From: JBEBSD01 sp040394475
GTDB taxonomy: Bacteria; Bacteroidota; Bacteroidia; Cytophagales; Spirosomataceae
Length of the DNA stretch: 20,902 nt
Reading direction: 5' to 3'
NCBI GenBank assembly: GCA_040394475.1
Contig: JBEBSD010000094.1
Location: forward strand, 1-20,902
Shown here: piece after piece, positions 1-8,664 of the stretch
Layout of the letters: each line of letters opens with the position of its first letter
How positions within the stretch are numbered: position 1 is the stretch's first letter
Program-made: the position numbers and the translations under genes
The notes under the pieces: model-generated
What the model was told of the DNA's origin: nothing
What the model saw: only the letters and a program-made list of their open reading frames with translations
The model's database searches: none

Positions 1-53
1 GACAGAGACCCGCTTTCACGCTTTCACCGTCCTGAAGACGGGAAAGAACGGCC

Positions 54-932
54 CTAAATCAGGCGATCCCCTACCCGGATCTGCCGGGCGGCCCGGATGC
101 GGTCAAGGGTACGGCCGCGGTCTTTCACATAAACGGTATTGGCAGCAGCCGGTCGGTCCAGGGAGGTCAGGGTCCGTTGAAACGGATCGTAGGCGACGGG
201 TTCAAACCCGTACGATAAAATGGTCTTATGCAGGTAGTCCTGCCCGTATTCATACTGATCGGTCAACCCGTTGGTTTCCATAATCAGCACGTTCAGTTCC
301 GGTCTTTTCAGGATTTCGGCTGCTCCGTTGATCACATTGGCTTCAAAGCCTTCCACATCGATTTTAAGCGCAGTCACCGGCTGGTCCGCCAACAGGCGGT
401 TCAGGGTAGTGACGGGGACCTGGATTTTGCGGCCGGCATAATCCGGCCCGACAACATGGTTGACAGCATCCAACGCCTCCGAAAAATACAGCTTTTCTTC
501 CCGGTTCCCCACCCCCACATTGTGCAGTACTACCCTATCGGTAAGGCCATTGTAGACGACATTGCGCCGTAGTTTCCCAAAAGTGGAAGGAATGGGCTCT
601 ATCGCATCGACCCTTACCCCCGCGACACCCGCCGTCAGAATGGTATATACTCCGACATTAGCTCCCACGTCCACAAACCCGTCTCCCGGTCGCAAGTAGT
701 GCAGCAGGAAGAGCATTTCTTCCGTATCGTAAAGCGTCGTGAAAAGCTGCAGTTCCGCGCTGGACATCCCTCGTTCCACTACCAGCCAGGTATTTTCGAT
801 AAACGGATAAACAACCGGATGCCGGTGTAACCGGAAGACAATGCCGCGTTTCACTAAGGTTATAAATGCCTTCAGCGCCTTTCCTTTGTTGAGCGGATGG
901 CCTAAAACGGTTTTGAGTGTTTTGATTTTCAT
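54..932 (-). CDS. FkbM family SAM-dependent methyltransferase
   Basis: A 292-residue protein with the FkbM methyltransferase layout. The SAM-binding motif I is seen as VDVGANVGVY (about residues 87-96), followed by the acidic strand-2 motif IEPIP (about 111-115), and the family's characteristic LKIDVEGFE motif lies at about 189-197. The family usually O-methylates sugars or secondary-metabolite hydroxyls; the substrate here cannot be told from sequence. The N-terminal 80 residues are basic with no obvious signal peptide, so it is probably cytoplasmic. The ATG at 932 sits directly against the mosaic repeat at 931-1092, which separates it from the pigment genes. It may or may not belong to that pathway. 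Family assignment is firm; the pathway role is inference. Confidence 0.9.
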   Translation of the reverse strand: MKIKTLKTVLGHPLNKGKALKAFITLVKRGIVFRLHRHPVVYPFIENTWLVVERGMSSAELQLFTTLYDTEEMLFLLHYLRPGDGFVDVGANVGVYTILTAGVAGVRVDAIEPIPSTFGKLRRNVVYNGLTDRVVLHNVGVGNREEKLYFSEALDAVNHVVGPDYAGRKIQVPVTTLNRLLADQPVTALKIDVEGFEANVINGAAEILKRPELNVLIMETNGLTDQYEYGQDYLHKTILSYGFEPVAYDPFQRTLTSLDRPAAANTVYVKDRGRTLDRIRAARQIRVGDRLI

Positions 933-1092
933 AGGTTTTAGGTGTTAGGTATTAGGCGTTAGGTATTAGGTTTTAGGTGTTTGGGAAAATGGGCGGTAGG
1001 TGAGTGTAGCCGAGGTGGGTGAGCTTAGTCGAGGTGGGTGAGCTTAGTCGAACCCGAGCACTAAAACCTAAAACCTGAAACCTAACACCTAT
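931..1092. repeat. Mosaic intergenic repeat with inverted 7-bp arrays
   Basis: This fills almost the whole gap between the FkbM and Gre-like genes. The left part (about 931-985) is a degenerate tandem array with a 7-bp period: TTAGGTG, TTAGGTA, TTAGGCG, TTAGGTA, TTAGGTT, TTAGGTG. The centre carries two exact copies of a 19-bp unit (1014-1032 and 1033-1051; GGTGGGTGAGCTTAGTCGA), preceded by a diverged copy near 999-1013. The right part (1061-1092) is again 7-bp periodic but on the opposite strand (CTAAAAC, CTAAAAC, CTGAAAC, CTAACAC), so the flanks can pair. The TGAGCTTAGTCGAA core resembles the short palindrome-related CTGAGCTTGTCGAAG repeats scattered in many bacterial genomes. No coding content is seen. 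Confidence 0.85.
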
Positions 1093-1097
1093 CAAAG

Positions 1098-1565
1098 CTA
1101 CAGCACCTGCTCGAGACGGTGCGTTTTCCCCTGGAAAACAAAAATGGCGCCTGCCTGTTTCCCTAAAACAAGCCGGCCGATCGGAGATTTGGCTGATACG
1201 ACCATTACCGGTATGTCTTTGAACAGAATGGTACCCAGGCTCGCGGCCAGATAGAGCCAGCCCAGTGACGTATACACGAGCGAACCGAGGCTGACCAATC
1301 CGCTGCCACCGGTAAGCGATGCGGCATTGATCCGGTCCAGGACCGCCATTTCCTGTAAGTTCTGGTCGTATTGACGCGCATACATATCGCGGTCGATCTG
1401 GGCCATGGCCCTTCCCGTCTCATATTTATCTCCCATTGAACTTTTACTTTCTTCATTGGCAGAAGCCTGCGCAGCCATCATTGCTGCACGGGCAGCTTCC
1501 AGTCGCGACGCTAACAGCCCGTGTACAAATTTAAACAGCTCGGCCTTATCCAGCAATTCCGGCAT
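1098..1565 (-). CDS. GreA/GreB-like protein of the pigment locus
   Basis: A 155-residue protein. The first ~80 residues are helical and charged, like the coiled-coil finger of Gre factors, and include SSMGDKYETGRAMAQIDRD. The C-terminal ~40 residues contain a stretch like the GreA/GreB FKBP-fold domain (VSAKSPIGRLVLGKQAG). A moderately hydrophobic Gly/Leu-rich middle (about 85-118) separates them. Its start lies 7 bp beyond the tyrosine ammonia-lyase stop, so the two are very likely cotranscribed. Proteins of this kind in Bacteroidota are sometimes labelled 3-oxoacyl-ACP synthase in databases, but I see no thiolase-fold motif or room for one. A role in transcript elongation or RNA polymerase binding is inferred from the family only; why it accompanies pigment genes is unknown. 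Confidence 0.72.
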   Translation of the reverse strand: MPELLDKAELFKFVHGLLASRLEAARAAMMAAQASANEESKSSMGDKYETGRAMAQIDRDMYARQYDQNLQEMAVLDRINAASLTGGSGLVSLGSLVYTSLGWLYLAASLGTILFKDIPVMVVSAKSPIGRLVLGKQAGAIFVFQGKTHRLEQVL

Positions 1566-1572
1566 TCAGAAG

Positions 1573-3105
1573 TCAGTTAAACAAGCATTCGTTCGCACGC
1601 AAATAGTCATACACCCGTTGCATCGCTTCCGACGGCGGGGTATCGGCCGTAATTTTACCGGCCTGCCGGCGGATTCCCTCATAGACCTTCCGGGTATTGG
1701 GGGCAATCTGCGCCTGTTCCCCGGCTTCCAGCAAATCAATTGCCTGACAAATGGCCATCAGGTGGACCGTCATCACCTGAAAAGAGTTTTCCACCACCTT
1801 TTTAGTGATCAGGGCGCTATTGGTTCCCATGCTGACAATATCCTGGTTGTCGTTGTTGTTCGGGATACTGTGCACATACATAGATGTACTCAGGGCCTGG
1901 TTTTCGGCTGTGGTGGAAGTAGCCGTAAACTGCATCCCCTGGAACCCGAAGTTGAGGCCCAGAATTCCTGCATTCAAAAACGGCGGGAATTTTCCATTCA
2001 GCTTGTTGTTCATCAGGAAATTCAACTGCCGTTCCATCAGCATCGTCAGCTTGGTCAGCACAATCTTGACTTTGTCCATCTCCAGGGAGATGTAATCTCC
2101 GTGAAAATTACCCCCGTGGAACACATTCCCGGTGTCGGTGTCGACGACCGGGTTATCGTTAGTGGAATTGTATTCGTTCTCCACCACCGTCACGGCATAA
2201 GCCAGTGTATCCGCTACCGGGCCGAGAACCTGCGGCACACACCGTACCGAATAATACTCCTGGATCTTCTTTTTAAATTCCTTGCGCTTCAACTCGGCGG
2301 CATCCCGGTAGAGATCGTCCCGTTTCCGGAGCAGCCGGCTCCCCCGGAGAAATTCGCGCATCCGCTGCGCTACCAATTGCTGGCCCGGATGATGCTTGAC
2401 CCTGTTCAGCTCTTCGGAAAACGAATCATCGAAGGAACAGACAATTTCGTTGATCATGGCAGATGCTGCAATGGCCCAGCTCATCAGACGACGGGCATAG
2501 ATCAGGTTAACGGCCGCAATGCCGGTCATACAGGAAGTTCCGTTAATCAGTCCGAGCCCGTCCCGCAGCGACAATTTTAACGGCGTGATCCCCCGGCTGT
2601 GCAGCACTTCGGCGGCCGGGCGTCTTTCCCCCTGCACATACACATACCCCTCTCCGATCAGGTTAAGGGCCAGGTGCGACAACTGTACCAGGTCTCCGCT
2701 CGCCCCCACTCCCCCGTGCTCCAGTATTTCCGGCACGATGCCCTGATTAAAAAAATCCCTGAGTTTTTCGATCACTTCCGGGCTGATCCCCGAATTCCCT
2801 TGTACCAACGAGTAATACCGCGCCAGCACCACCCCCCGGGCATACGTTTCATTCAGAGGTGCGCCCATTCCGCTGGAGTGGCTCCGTATCAGGTTGTATT
2901 GAAGATTTTGCAGTTCTTCTTTTTCAATCCGGTATTGCGCCATTGGCCCAAAACCCGTGTTGATGCCATATATGATAGTATCTTCAGAAAACGCATTCAA
3001 AAACTGAAACGATTCGGCAACCTTGTAACGGTCTTCGTCGGGGAGGAGTAACGTCTGTTTTGAAAACGTATATTGCTCAATTTCTTCGAGGCAAATTTTC
3101 TTCAT
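1573..3105 (-). CDS. Tyrosine ammonia-lyase (aromatic amino acid lyase, flexirubin-type)
   Basis: A 510-residue MIO-type lyase of the HAL/PAL/TAL family. The self-cyclising Ala-Ser-Gly triad is at about 135-137 in HGGVGASGDLVQLSHLAL. The catalytic Tyr is in YGINTGFGPMAQYRI (about 46-60). The substrate-selecting position reads LIRSHSSGMG (His at about 76), as in tyrosine-specific enzymes rather than the Phe of PALs. From memory, many stretches match the characterised tyrosine ammonia-lyase of F. johnsoniae, including ATSTTAE and VHSIPNNNDNQDIVSMGTNS. It should convert tyrosine to p-coumarate, the starter for the aryl-polyene chain of flexirubins. It is cytoplasmic. It is the first gene of a minus-strand pair with the Gre-like gene and diverges from the exporter gene across a 78-bp promoter gap. 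Histidine ammonia-lyase is the main alternative, judged less likely. Confidence 0.92.
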   Translation of the reverse strand: MKKICLEEIEQYTFSKQTLLLPDEDRYKVAESFQFLNAFSEDTIIYGINTGFGPMAQYRIEKEELQNLQYNLIRSHSSGMGAPLNETYARGVVLARYYSLVQGNSGISPEVIEKLRDFFNQGIVPEILEHGGVGASGDLVQLSHLALNLIGEGYVYVQGERRPAAEVLHSRGITPLKLSLRDGLGLINGTSCMTGIAAVNLIYARRLMSWAIAASAMINEIVCSFDDSFSEELNRVKHHPGQQLVAQRMREFLRGSRLLRKRDDLYRDAAELKRKEFKKKIQEYYSVRCVPQVLGPVADTLAYAVTVVENEYNSTNDNPVVDTDTGNVFHGGNFHGDYISLEMDKVKIVLTKLTMLMERQLNFLMNNKLNGKFPPFLNAGILGLNFGFQGMQFTATSTTAENQALSTSMYVHSIPNNNDNQDIVSMGTNSALITKKVVENSFQVMTVHLMAICQAIDLLEAGEQAQIAPNTRKVYEGIRRQAGKITADTPPSEAMQRVYDYLRANECLFN

Positions 3106-3123
3106 TACTATTAATTATATAAA

Positions 3124-3155
3124 GTTGGCAAAATTAATACATGTGCCTAATTTTG
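3124..3155 (+). promoter_or_regulatory. Predicted Bacteroidota promoter for the exporter operon
   Basis: TAATTTTG at 3148-3155 matches the Bacteroidota -7 element TAnnTTTG. A TTG at 3125-3127, about 20 bp upstream, fits the -33 element. The predicted transcription start would lie near 3162, about 20 bp before the ATG at 3184. This is motif matching only, but position and spacing are right for the plus-strand operon. Confidence 0.5.
3129..3136 (-). promoter_or_regulatory. Predicted -7 box for the tyrosine ammonia-lyase operon
   Basis: The minus strand reads TAATTTTG from 3136 to 3129, again TAnnTTTG, about 24 bp before the lyase ATG. No convincing -33 TTTG is seen at the expected distance. 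The box lies inside the spacer of the divergent plus-strand promoter, so the two could compete for polymerase. Confidence 0.35.
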
Positions 3156-3183
3156 ACTCATAGTTTCGATAGAATTTTTATTA

Positions 3184-6100
3184 ATGCTTGCAGAACTCCT
3201 ATTACGGTTCAATCATTTCCTGTATAAAAGGCGGATCCTCTTCTTTCTGGTGTTCACCTTACTACTGGGCACCCTCATCTTCGGCGTAACACAACTCCGT
3301 ATTTCGGAAAGTATTTTCTCCACCTTACCCAAGGGGAAGGCCTTCGACGAATTCAATCAGCTTATTACCAGCAAAAATATCAGCAACCAGGTACTATTTG
3401 CCCTGACGGTTCCCGAAGACCAGGAACTTGAGACCGTCGCCGATACGGTTGCCGCCTTTACCCGGGCGCTCACGACGAATTTCGACGCGCTGCTGACCGA
3501 CATTACGGCGTTCCGGGAGGAGAGCCAGCAAGACCTTTACCATTATAGCTATACGCATTTCCCGGAACTGATCGACAGCAGTTATTACACCGGCATCGAA
3601 CATAAAATCCGTCCTGACAGCGTGGTGGTAGCGCTGCACGCCGCCCGGGAACGCCTCGCCTCGCCGGAAGGCCATTTTCTGCAGGAATTCCTTCTCAACG
3701 ATCCGCTGGGGGTAACCGTCCCCTATTTCCAGTCGCTGGGCAGGCAATACCGCTCCGACGGTACGGATGTGCGGGAAGGGCTGGTGTTTATCAACGATCA
3801 CCGGCAGGTCCTGGTAACGGCAGGCACCCGGTTCGACCTGGGAAACTCCCGGCAGAACACCGCGCTCTTCCACCAGATGGAAGCCTTTAAAACGACGTGG
3901 AACAACGCGCATCCGGAATATACGTTTAACTACTTCGGCACCTTCGCCATTACCGCTCAGAATGCCATCCAGATCAAGCAGGATGCCATGCTTACGCTGG
4001 TACTGGCGCTTTCGCTGATCCTGGCGCTGCTCTGGGCCTGCTACCGGGAACCGCTGGTCCCCCTCTACATCCTGATGCCTGCAGCCTTCGGAGGGCTGTT
4101 TGCCCTGGGAATCCTCGGCTTTCTCAAACCCCAGGTTTCGGGCATCGCCCTCGCGACCGGAGCTGTTTTATTGGGCATCGCCCTCGATTACTCCATTCAT
4201 TTTTTTACCCATTTCCGACACGTACGTTCCATTTCCCAGACCCTGAAGGACATCAGCGCCCCCCTGCTTACCGGCAGTCTTACGACGATCCTGGCCTATT
4301 CGGCACTCAATTTCGCCAATTCAGAAATCCTGAAAGACTTCGGGCTCTTCGCCGGGCTTGCCTTATCGGGCGCACTGTTTTTCACCTTGACTTTCCTGCC
4401 TGCGTTTCTCCGGATTACGGGGTTCAGCTACGACGGCCTGCCGGAACAAAAGCCTTTTTTCCGTTTACCCGTTTTACCACAGCGATACGGCCTCCCGTTT
4501 CTCGCAGGTATCGGAATGCTTACTGTCGTATTTTATTTTTTCTCCCAACAGATAACATTTGACGGAGAGCTGGAAAACATGAGCCTCCATAGCCCCGAAC
4601 TCGTGGCAGCGGAAAAACAACTGACGCACATCAACCCGGAAAAAGAAGGCCGGATCTACGTGTTTGCTTCGGCCCCCTCGCACGATGATGCGGCAACTGC
4701 GAACCTGCTGATCTACGACGAGCTCGTCCGGTTGCAGCAGGCCGGAAAGGTGAAACTCTTTACGTCGATCGCCCCGTTCGCTTTGCCGGACAGTATCCGG
4801 GAAACACGGAAAGCCCGGTGGTACCGGTTCTGGCAGGAGCAGGGGCGGAGCTCCCGGGTAACCCATACGATCACCCGGACAGGAGACGAACTTGGTTTCT
4901 CAGGTTCCGCATTTACCGGATTCAGCGAATGGATGCGGAAAGGATTGCCCTACGAGGGACCGGAACCGGATACCCTTCTCAAACGGCTTGGCCTGGATAA
5001 CCTGATCGACCGGCAACCCGATCAGACGACCTTCATCACCACCCTGGTGGCCAATAAAGAAGATCTGAACCTCATCAAAGCGTCGTTGAGACCGATTCCA
5101 GGTGCGGAACTCTTCCACCGTTCCGAAATGGCCGAGTCCCTGCTGGAAATCGTGAAGGCCGACTTTAACTACATCCTGTTGATTTCAGCATCCATCGTCT
5201 TTCTGGCACTTTTACTCCTTTACGGGCGCATTGAACTGGCGCTGCTCTCGTTTCTTCCGATGGCCATCAGCTGGATCTGGATATTAGGCCTCGCAGCCTT
5301 GCTGGACATTCCCTTTAATTTCGTCAATGTGGTTTTTGCAACCTTTATTTTCGGACTGGGCGATGACTTCAGTATTTTCATGACCGACGGGCTCCTGCAA
5401 CGCTACAAGTATGGCGAAAACAACCTGTCCTCCTATAAATCGGCAATTTCGCTCTCAGGAGTTACCGTCCTGATCGGAACCGGGGTATTGCTGTTTGCGT
5501 CGCATCCGGCCTTGCGGTCCATCGCGGTCGTAAGTGTGCCGGGCATCATCTGTATCGTATTTATTTCGCTGTTGTTCCAGCCCGTTTTATTCGGCCTGTT
5601 TGTGCAAAACAGGGTAGATAAAGGCAGGACTCCCATCAGCTTGTGGGTGTTTGTCAAGAGCTGGATCAATTTCCTATTTTTCGCCTGTATGTGCTACCTG
5701 GCGTTTGTGGTGATGCTCCTATTGATCATCCTGCCCGTTCGCACCAAAACAAAAAAGAAGTGGATTACCCGGACGCTGTCGAAGCTTTCCGCGGCTGTCA
5801 TGTATGCAGGCAGTCAGATCAGGAAACGCACGTACGGGCGGGAAAATCTGGATCTCGACCGGCCTGCAGTGATTATTGTCAACCACTCCTCCTTTCTCGA
5901 CACGATGATTGTCCTCATGCACCACCCCCGGGCGGTCATAATGGTGAAGGAATGGGTGTACAAATCCCCGCTGTACGGCTGGGTGATCCGGTATGCCAAC
6001 TACCTGTTTATTGAAGAAGGACCGGAGGCCAATCTCGACCAGGCGCGCGCACTGGTACGCGACGGCTATTCGATCTTTGTTTTTCCGGAAGGCACCCGGT

Positions 6101-7062
6101 CGGAGGACGGCCGCATCCACCGGTTTCATAAGGGCGCTTTTTTCCTGGCCGGACAATTGGGCCTGCCGGTTCAGCCCTTTCTGATCCATGGGGCCGGGTA
6201 CGTTTCCCCCAAACATGAGCTGATGATCAAACCCGGTCCGGTGAACGTCAAAATTCTCCCGAGAATCCTTCCCGATGACCTGCAATGGGGAGTATCGTTT
6301 CAGGAGCGCGCCAAAAACATCTCCCGTTATTTTAAGGACAGCTTCGCTGTGTTCAAAAAGGAAATGGACGATACGACTTTCCTCAAGCAACGCATTTTCA
6401 ACAACTACCTCTACAAAGGACCTGTCCTGGAATGGTATTTTAAAATAAAATGGGAACTTGAAAAAAGGAATTACGAAGCATATGACCGGCTGATCGGCGA
6501 TCGCAAATACCTGACCGACCTGGGATGCGGATACGGGTTTATGGCTTTTTACCTGCACTACCGTGAAGAAGAAAAGCGTTGTATCACGGCAGTAGACTAT
6601 GATGATCAAAAAATAAGGATAGCGGCCAATTGTTACGGAAAAAATGAAAACCTGCAATTCATACAAAGCGATATTACCACATACCCCATCGTCCGGCAGG
6701 ATGTATTTTTCCTGAACGACGTGCTGCATTATCTTCCCAAAGACCAGCAAGTGTCGTTGTTGGGAAAATGCATCAGGCACCTGAACGACAACGGGCTGCT
6801 GTTTATCCGCGACGGCATCACGGATCAGCACGAAAAACACAAGGCCACGCGCTTTACCGAGGTCCTTTCGACACGGCTATTGGGTTTCAATAAAAAATCC
6901 GGCGCGCTCCATTTCTTTTCGAGCCAGGACATCAAAGCGATCGCGGATGCACACGGACTGGATTTTGAGGTGCAATCACATTCTAAAAACACCTCCAATG
7001 TGCTGTTCATTCTAAGAAAGCCGGCAGGCAGCCATTCCCAGGTAACCCCTTCCATCCTATGA
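3184..7062 (+). CDS. Trifunctional MMPL transporter / lysophospholipid-type acyltransferase / SAM methyltransferase
   Basis: A 1292-residue fusion. Residues ~1-850 are an MMPL/RND-type membrane exporter: TM1 at ~18-36, a large periplasmic loop, a TM cluster ~267-410 with GIALDYSIHF (~330), a second loop ~455-655, and a TM cluster ~660-805 with GLGDDFSIF (~725), plus a further hydrophobic helix ~823-852. Residues ~870-1060 are a PlsC-type acyltransferase with the catalytic HX4D box as NHSSFLD (His ~901, Asp ~906) and FPEGTR (~967-972). Residues ~1105-1270 are a class I methyltransferase with motif I DLGCGYG (~1112-1118). The cytoplasmic domains follow the last membrane segment, a topology that makes sense. 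In a flexirubin-type locus it plausibly acylates, methylates and/or moves a lipid-like pigment; which domain acts on what is inference. The stop overlaps the next gene by 4 bp (ATGA). Confidence 0.93.
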   Translation: MLAELLLRFNHFLYKRRILFFLVFTLLLGTLIFGVTQLRISESIFSTLPKGKAFDEFNQLITSKNISNQVLFALTVPEDQELETVADTVAAFTRALTTNFDALLTDITAFREESQQDLYHYSYTHFPELIDSSYYTGIEHKIRPDSVVVALHAARERLASPEGHFLQEFLLNDPLGVTVPYFQSLGRQYRSDGTDVREGLVFINDHRQVLVTAGTRFDLGNSRQNTALFHQMEAFKTTWNNAHPEYTFNYFGTFAITAQNAIQIKQDAMLTLVLALSLILALLWACYREPLVPLYILMPAAFGGLFALGILGFLKPQVSGIALATGAVLLGIALDYSIHFFTHFRHVRSISQTLKDISAPLLTGSLTTILAYSALNFANSEILKDFGLFAGLALSGALFFTLTFLPAFLRITGFSYDGLPEQKPFFRLPVLPQRYGLPFLAGIGMLTVVFYFFSQQITFDGELENMSLHSPELVAAEKQLTHINPEKEGRIYVFASAPSHDDAATANLLIYDELVRLQQAGKVKLFTSIAPFALPDSIRETRKARWYRFWQEQGRSSRVTHTITRTGDELGFSGSAFTGFSEWMRKGLPYEGPEPDTLLKRLGLDNLIDRQPDQTTFITTLVANKEDLNLIKASLRPIPGAELFHRSEMAESLLEIVKADFNYILLISASIVFLALLLLYGRIELALLSFLPMAISWIWILGLAALLDIPFNFVNVVFATFIFGLGDDFSIFMTDGLLQRYKYGENNLSSYKSAISLSGVTVLIGTGVLLFASHPALRSIAVVSVPGIICIVFISLLFQPVLFGLFVQNRVDKGRTPISLWVFVKSWINFLFFACMCYLAFVVMLLLIILPVRTKTKKKWITRTLSKLSAAVMYAGSQIRKRTYGRENLDLDRPAVIIVNHSSFLDTMIVLMHHPRAVIMVKEWVYKSPLYGWVIRYANYLFIEEGPEANLDQARALVRDGYSIFVFPEGTRSEDGRIHRFHKGAFFLAGQLGLPVQPFLIHGAGYVSPKHELMIKPGPVNVKILPRILPDDLQWGVSFQERAKNISRYFKDSFAVFKKEMDDTTFLKQRIFNNYLYKGPVLEWYFKIKWELEKRNYEAYDRLIGDRKYLTDLGCGYGFMAFYLHYREEEKRCITAVDYDDQKIRIAANCYGKNENLQFIQSDITTYPIVRQDVFFLNDVLHYLPKDQQVSLLGKCIRHLNDNGLLFIRDGITDQHEKHKATRFTEVLSTRLLGFNKKSGALHFFSSQDIKAIADAHGLDFEVQSHSKNTSNVLFILRKPAGSHSQVTPSIL

Positions 7063-8594
7063 CCCCGGACACTTCCGCACAGGAATATGATATGGTGATC
7101 ATCGGCAGCGGACTGGGAGGATTGGTGTGCGCCTATATTCTGTCGATGGAAGGCTATAAGGTAGCCGTCCTGGAGAAAAACCACCAGATCGGCGGGATGC
7201 TGCAAGTCTTCAGCCGCGACAAAGCCATTCTGGATACAGGGGTACACTATATCGGCAGTATGAATCCTTCGGAGAATGTCCATCAGCTCTTCCGGTACCT
7301 GGGCATACTGGAGCATTTGAAGATCCAGGCGCTTAACCCGGAGGGCTTCGACGTCATCCGGTTCGACGACGGGACCAGTTATCCGATGCCGCAGGGATAT
7401 GAGAATTTTCAAAAATGGCTGACCGGGCTTTTTCCCGACGAAGCCGGCGCCATTCAGGCCTATTGTCAGAAATTACAGGAAATCTGCCTGAATTTCCCGC
7501 TGTATAACCTGGAGGCCGGCGCCCCCGACTACCTCAGCAACCAGGAACTCCTGACGCTCAAGACCTACGATTACATTGCCGGTCTTACCTCCAACCGGCG
7601 GTTACAGCAAGTATTGGCGGGCTGTAATTCCTTCCTTTATGCCGGAAAAAGAGAGACCACCCCTTTCTATGTGCATGCGCTCATTATGAACAGCTACCTG
7701 AACGGGGCCGTTCGCCTGGTTGACGGGGGCTCCCAGATCGCCATCCTGCTCAGCCGGCAGATCCGCAGACACGGAGGGCTCATCCTCAAGCACAAGCTGG
7801 TTACCGGAGGGCAGTTCGACGCCGACGGACGCCTGACGGGTGTGGTCCTGTCCGACGGCGCTGTGGTTGCCGGCAAGCATTTCATTTCTAACCTCCACCC
7901 CGTTCAAACCGTAGCCATTTTCGGAGAAGACCGCTTTCTGAAAATGTACCGGAGGCGTATCGGTTCCCTGGAAAACAGTATTTCTTCTTTTACCGTCCAC
8001 CTGGTTTTCAAGCCCCGGACATTTCCTTATCTCGATCATAATATCTATCAGTATCACACCGACGATGTATGGGCGGGCTTACAGTATGATCCGGCTAACT
8101 GGCCCGAACAGTATTTTATTTCTACCCCCGCTACGTCCAAAAACCCTGAATATGCCGAATCGATGTCAGTAATGACCTTTATGCGCTTTGAGGAGGTCGC
8201 CCCCTGGGCCGACACCCACCATACCGTTGCCCGGCCCGGCGACCGCGGAACGGCCTATAGCCAGTTTAAGAAACGAAAAGAAGAACAGGTACTGACCCGC
8301 CTGGAGACTGTTTTCCCCGGGATCCGTTCTCAGATCCAATCCGTTCACAGCTCGACACCCTTGACGTTCCGCGATTATACAGGTAGTCCGGAAGGGTCTA
8401 TGTACGGCATTCTCAAAAGTGCGGACAATCCCTTGCGGACACTGATAGGCACCCGTACGCATATTCCCAACCTCCATCTCACGGGACAGAATGTCTTTAT
8501 GCACGGCATCCTGGGGGTTATACTGGGCGCGGTGGCCACTTGCTTTTCATTTATCGATAAAGACGATTTAATTGACAGGATCCGGCATTCCTGA
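7059..8594 (+). CDS. CrtI/phytoene desaturase-like FAD-dependent oxidoreductase
   Basis: A 511-residue flavoprotein of the CrtI/RetSat-type amine-oxidase superfamily. The N-terminal dinucleotide-binding motif is IIGSGLGG (Gly16, Gly18, Gly20, Gly21) with the ribose-binding acid at Glu39 (AVLEKN), followed by the typical QIGGML. The C-terminal FAD-binding segment LTGQNVFMHGILGVILGA lies near residue 470. Enzymes of this family desaturate, isomerise or reduce polyenes. In this setting it probably acts on the pigment polyene or its ring precursor, but the exact reaction is unknown. The ATG at 7059 overlaps the stop of the trifunctional gene (ATGA), indicating translational coupling. Methionine 12 is also possible as a start but would lie inside the usual N-terminal extension. 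Confidence 0.87.
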   Translation: MTPDTSAQEYDMVIIGSGLGGLVCAYILSMEGYKVAVLEKNHQIGGMLQVFSRDKAILDTGVHYIGSMNPSENVHQLFRYLGILEHLKIQALNPEGFDVIRFDDGTSYPMPQGYENFQKWLTGLFPDEAGAIQAYCQKLQEICLNFPLYNLEAGAPDYLSNQELLTLKTYDYIAGLTSNRRLQQVLAGCNSFLYAGKRETTPFYVHALIMNSYLNGAVRLVDGGSQIAILLSRQIRRHGGLILKHKLVTGGQFDADGRLTGVVLSDGAVVAGKHFISNLHPVQTVAIFGEDRFLKMYRRRIGSLENSISSFTVHLVFKPRTFPYLDHNIYQYHTDDVWAGLQYDPANWPEQYFISTPATSKNPEYAESMSVMTFMRFEEVAPWADTHHTVARPGDRGTAYSQFKKRKEEQVLTRLETVFPGIRSQIQSVHSSTPLTFRDYTGSPEGSMYGILKSADNPLRTLIGTRTHIPNLHLTGQNVFMHGILGVILGAVATCFSFIDKDDLIDRIRHS

Positions 8595-8606
8595 AGGAGT
8601 TTTTAA

Positions 8607-8614
8607 TAAATTTG
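8607..8614 (+). promoter_or_regulatory. Possible -7 box before the halogenase-like gene
   Basis: TAAATTTG fits TAnnTTTG in the 70-bp gap between the CrtI-like gene and the halogenase-like gene. No clear -33 partner is present, so the gene may equally be read from the upstream operon. Confidence 0.25.
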
Positions 8615-8664
8615 CCGCTTTGGGTATTCCAACCTGTTTTCAGCCTTTTTCTTAACGAGCTGCT

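Noticed and set aside
1098..1565. 3-oxoacyl-ACP synthase as the product name
   Set aside because: Only 155 residues with no Cys-His-His/Asn catalytic set or thiolase fold; the C-terminus looks Gre-like instead.
1405..2580. 391-codon plus-strand open frame opposite the tyrosine ammonia-lyase
   Set aside because: It is antisense to a lyase with complete catalytic motifs; its composition is that of a reverse-strand shadow in GC-rich DNA.
5719..6840. 373-codon minus-strand open frame opposite the trifunctional gene
   Set aside because: It lies wholly antisense to recognised acyltransferase and methyltransferase domains and shows no family of its own.
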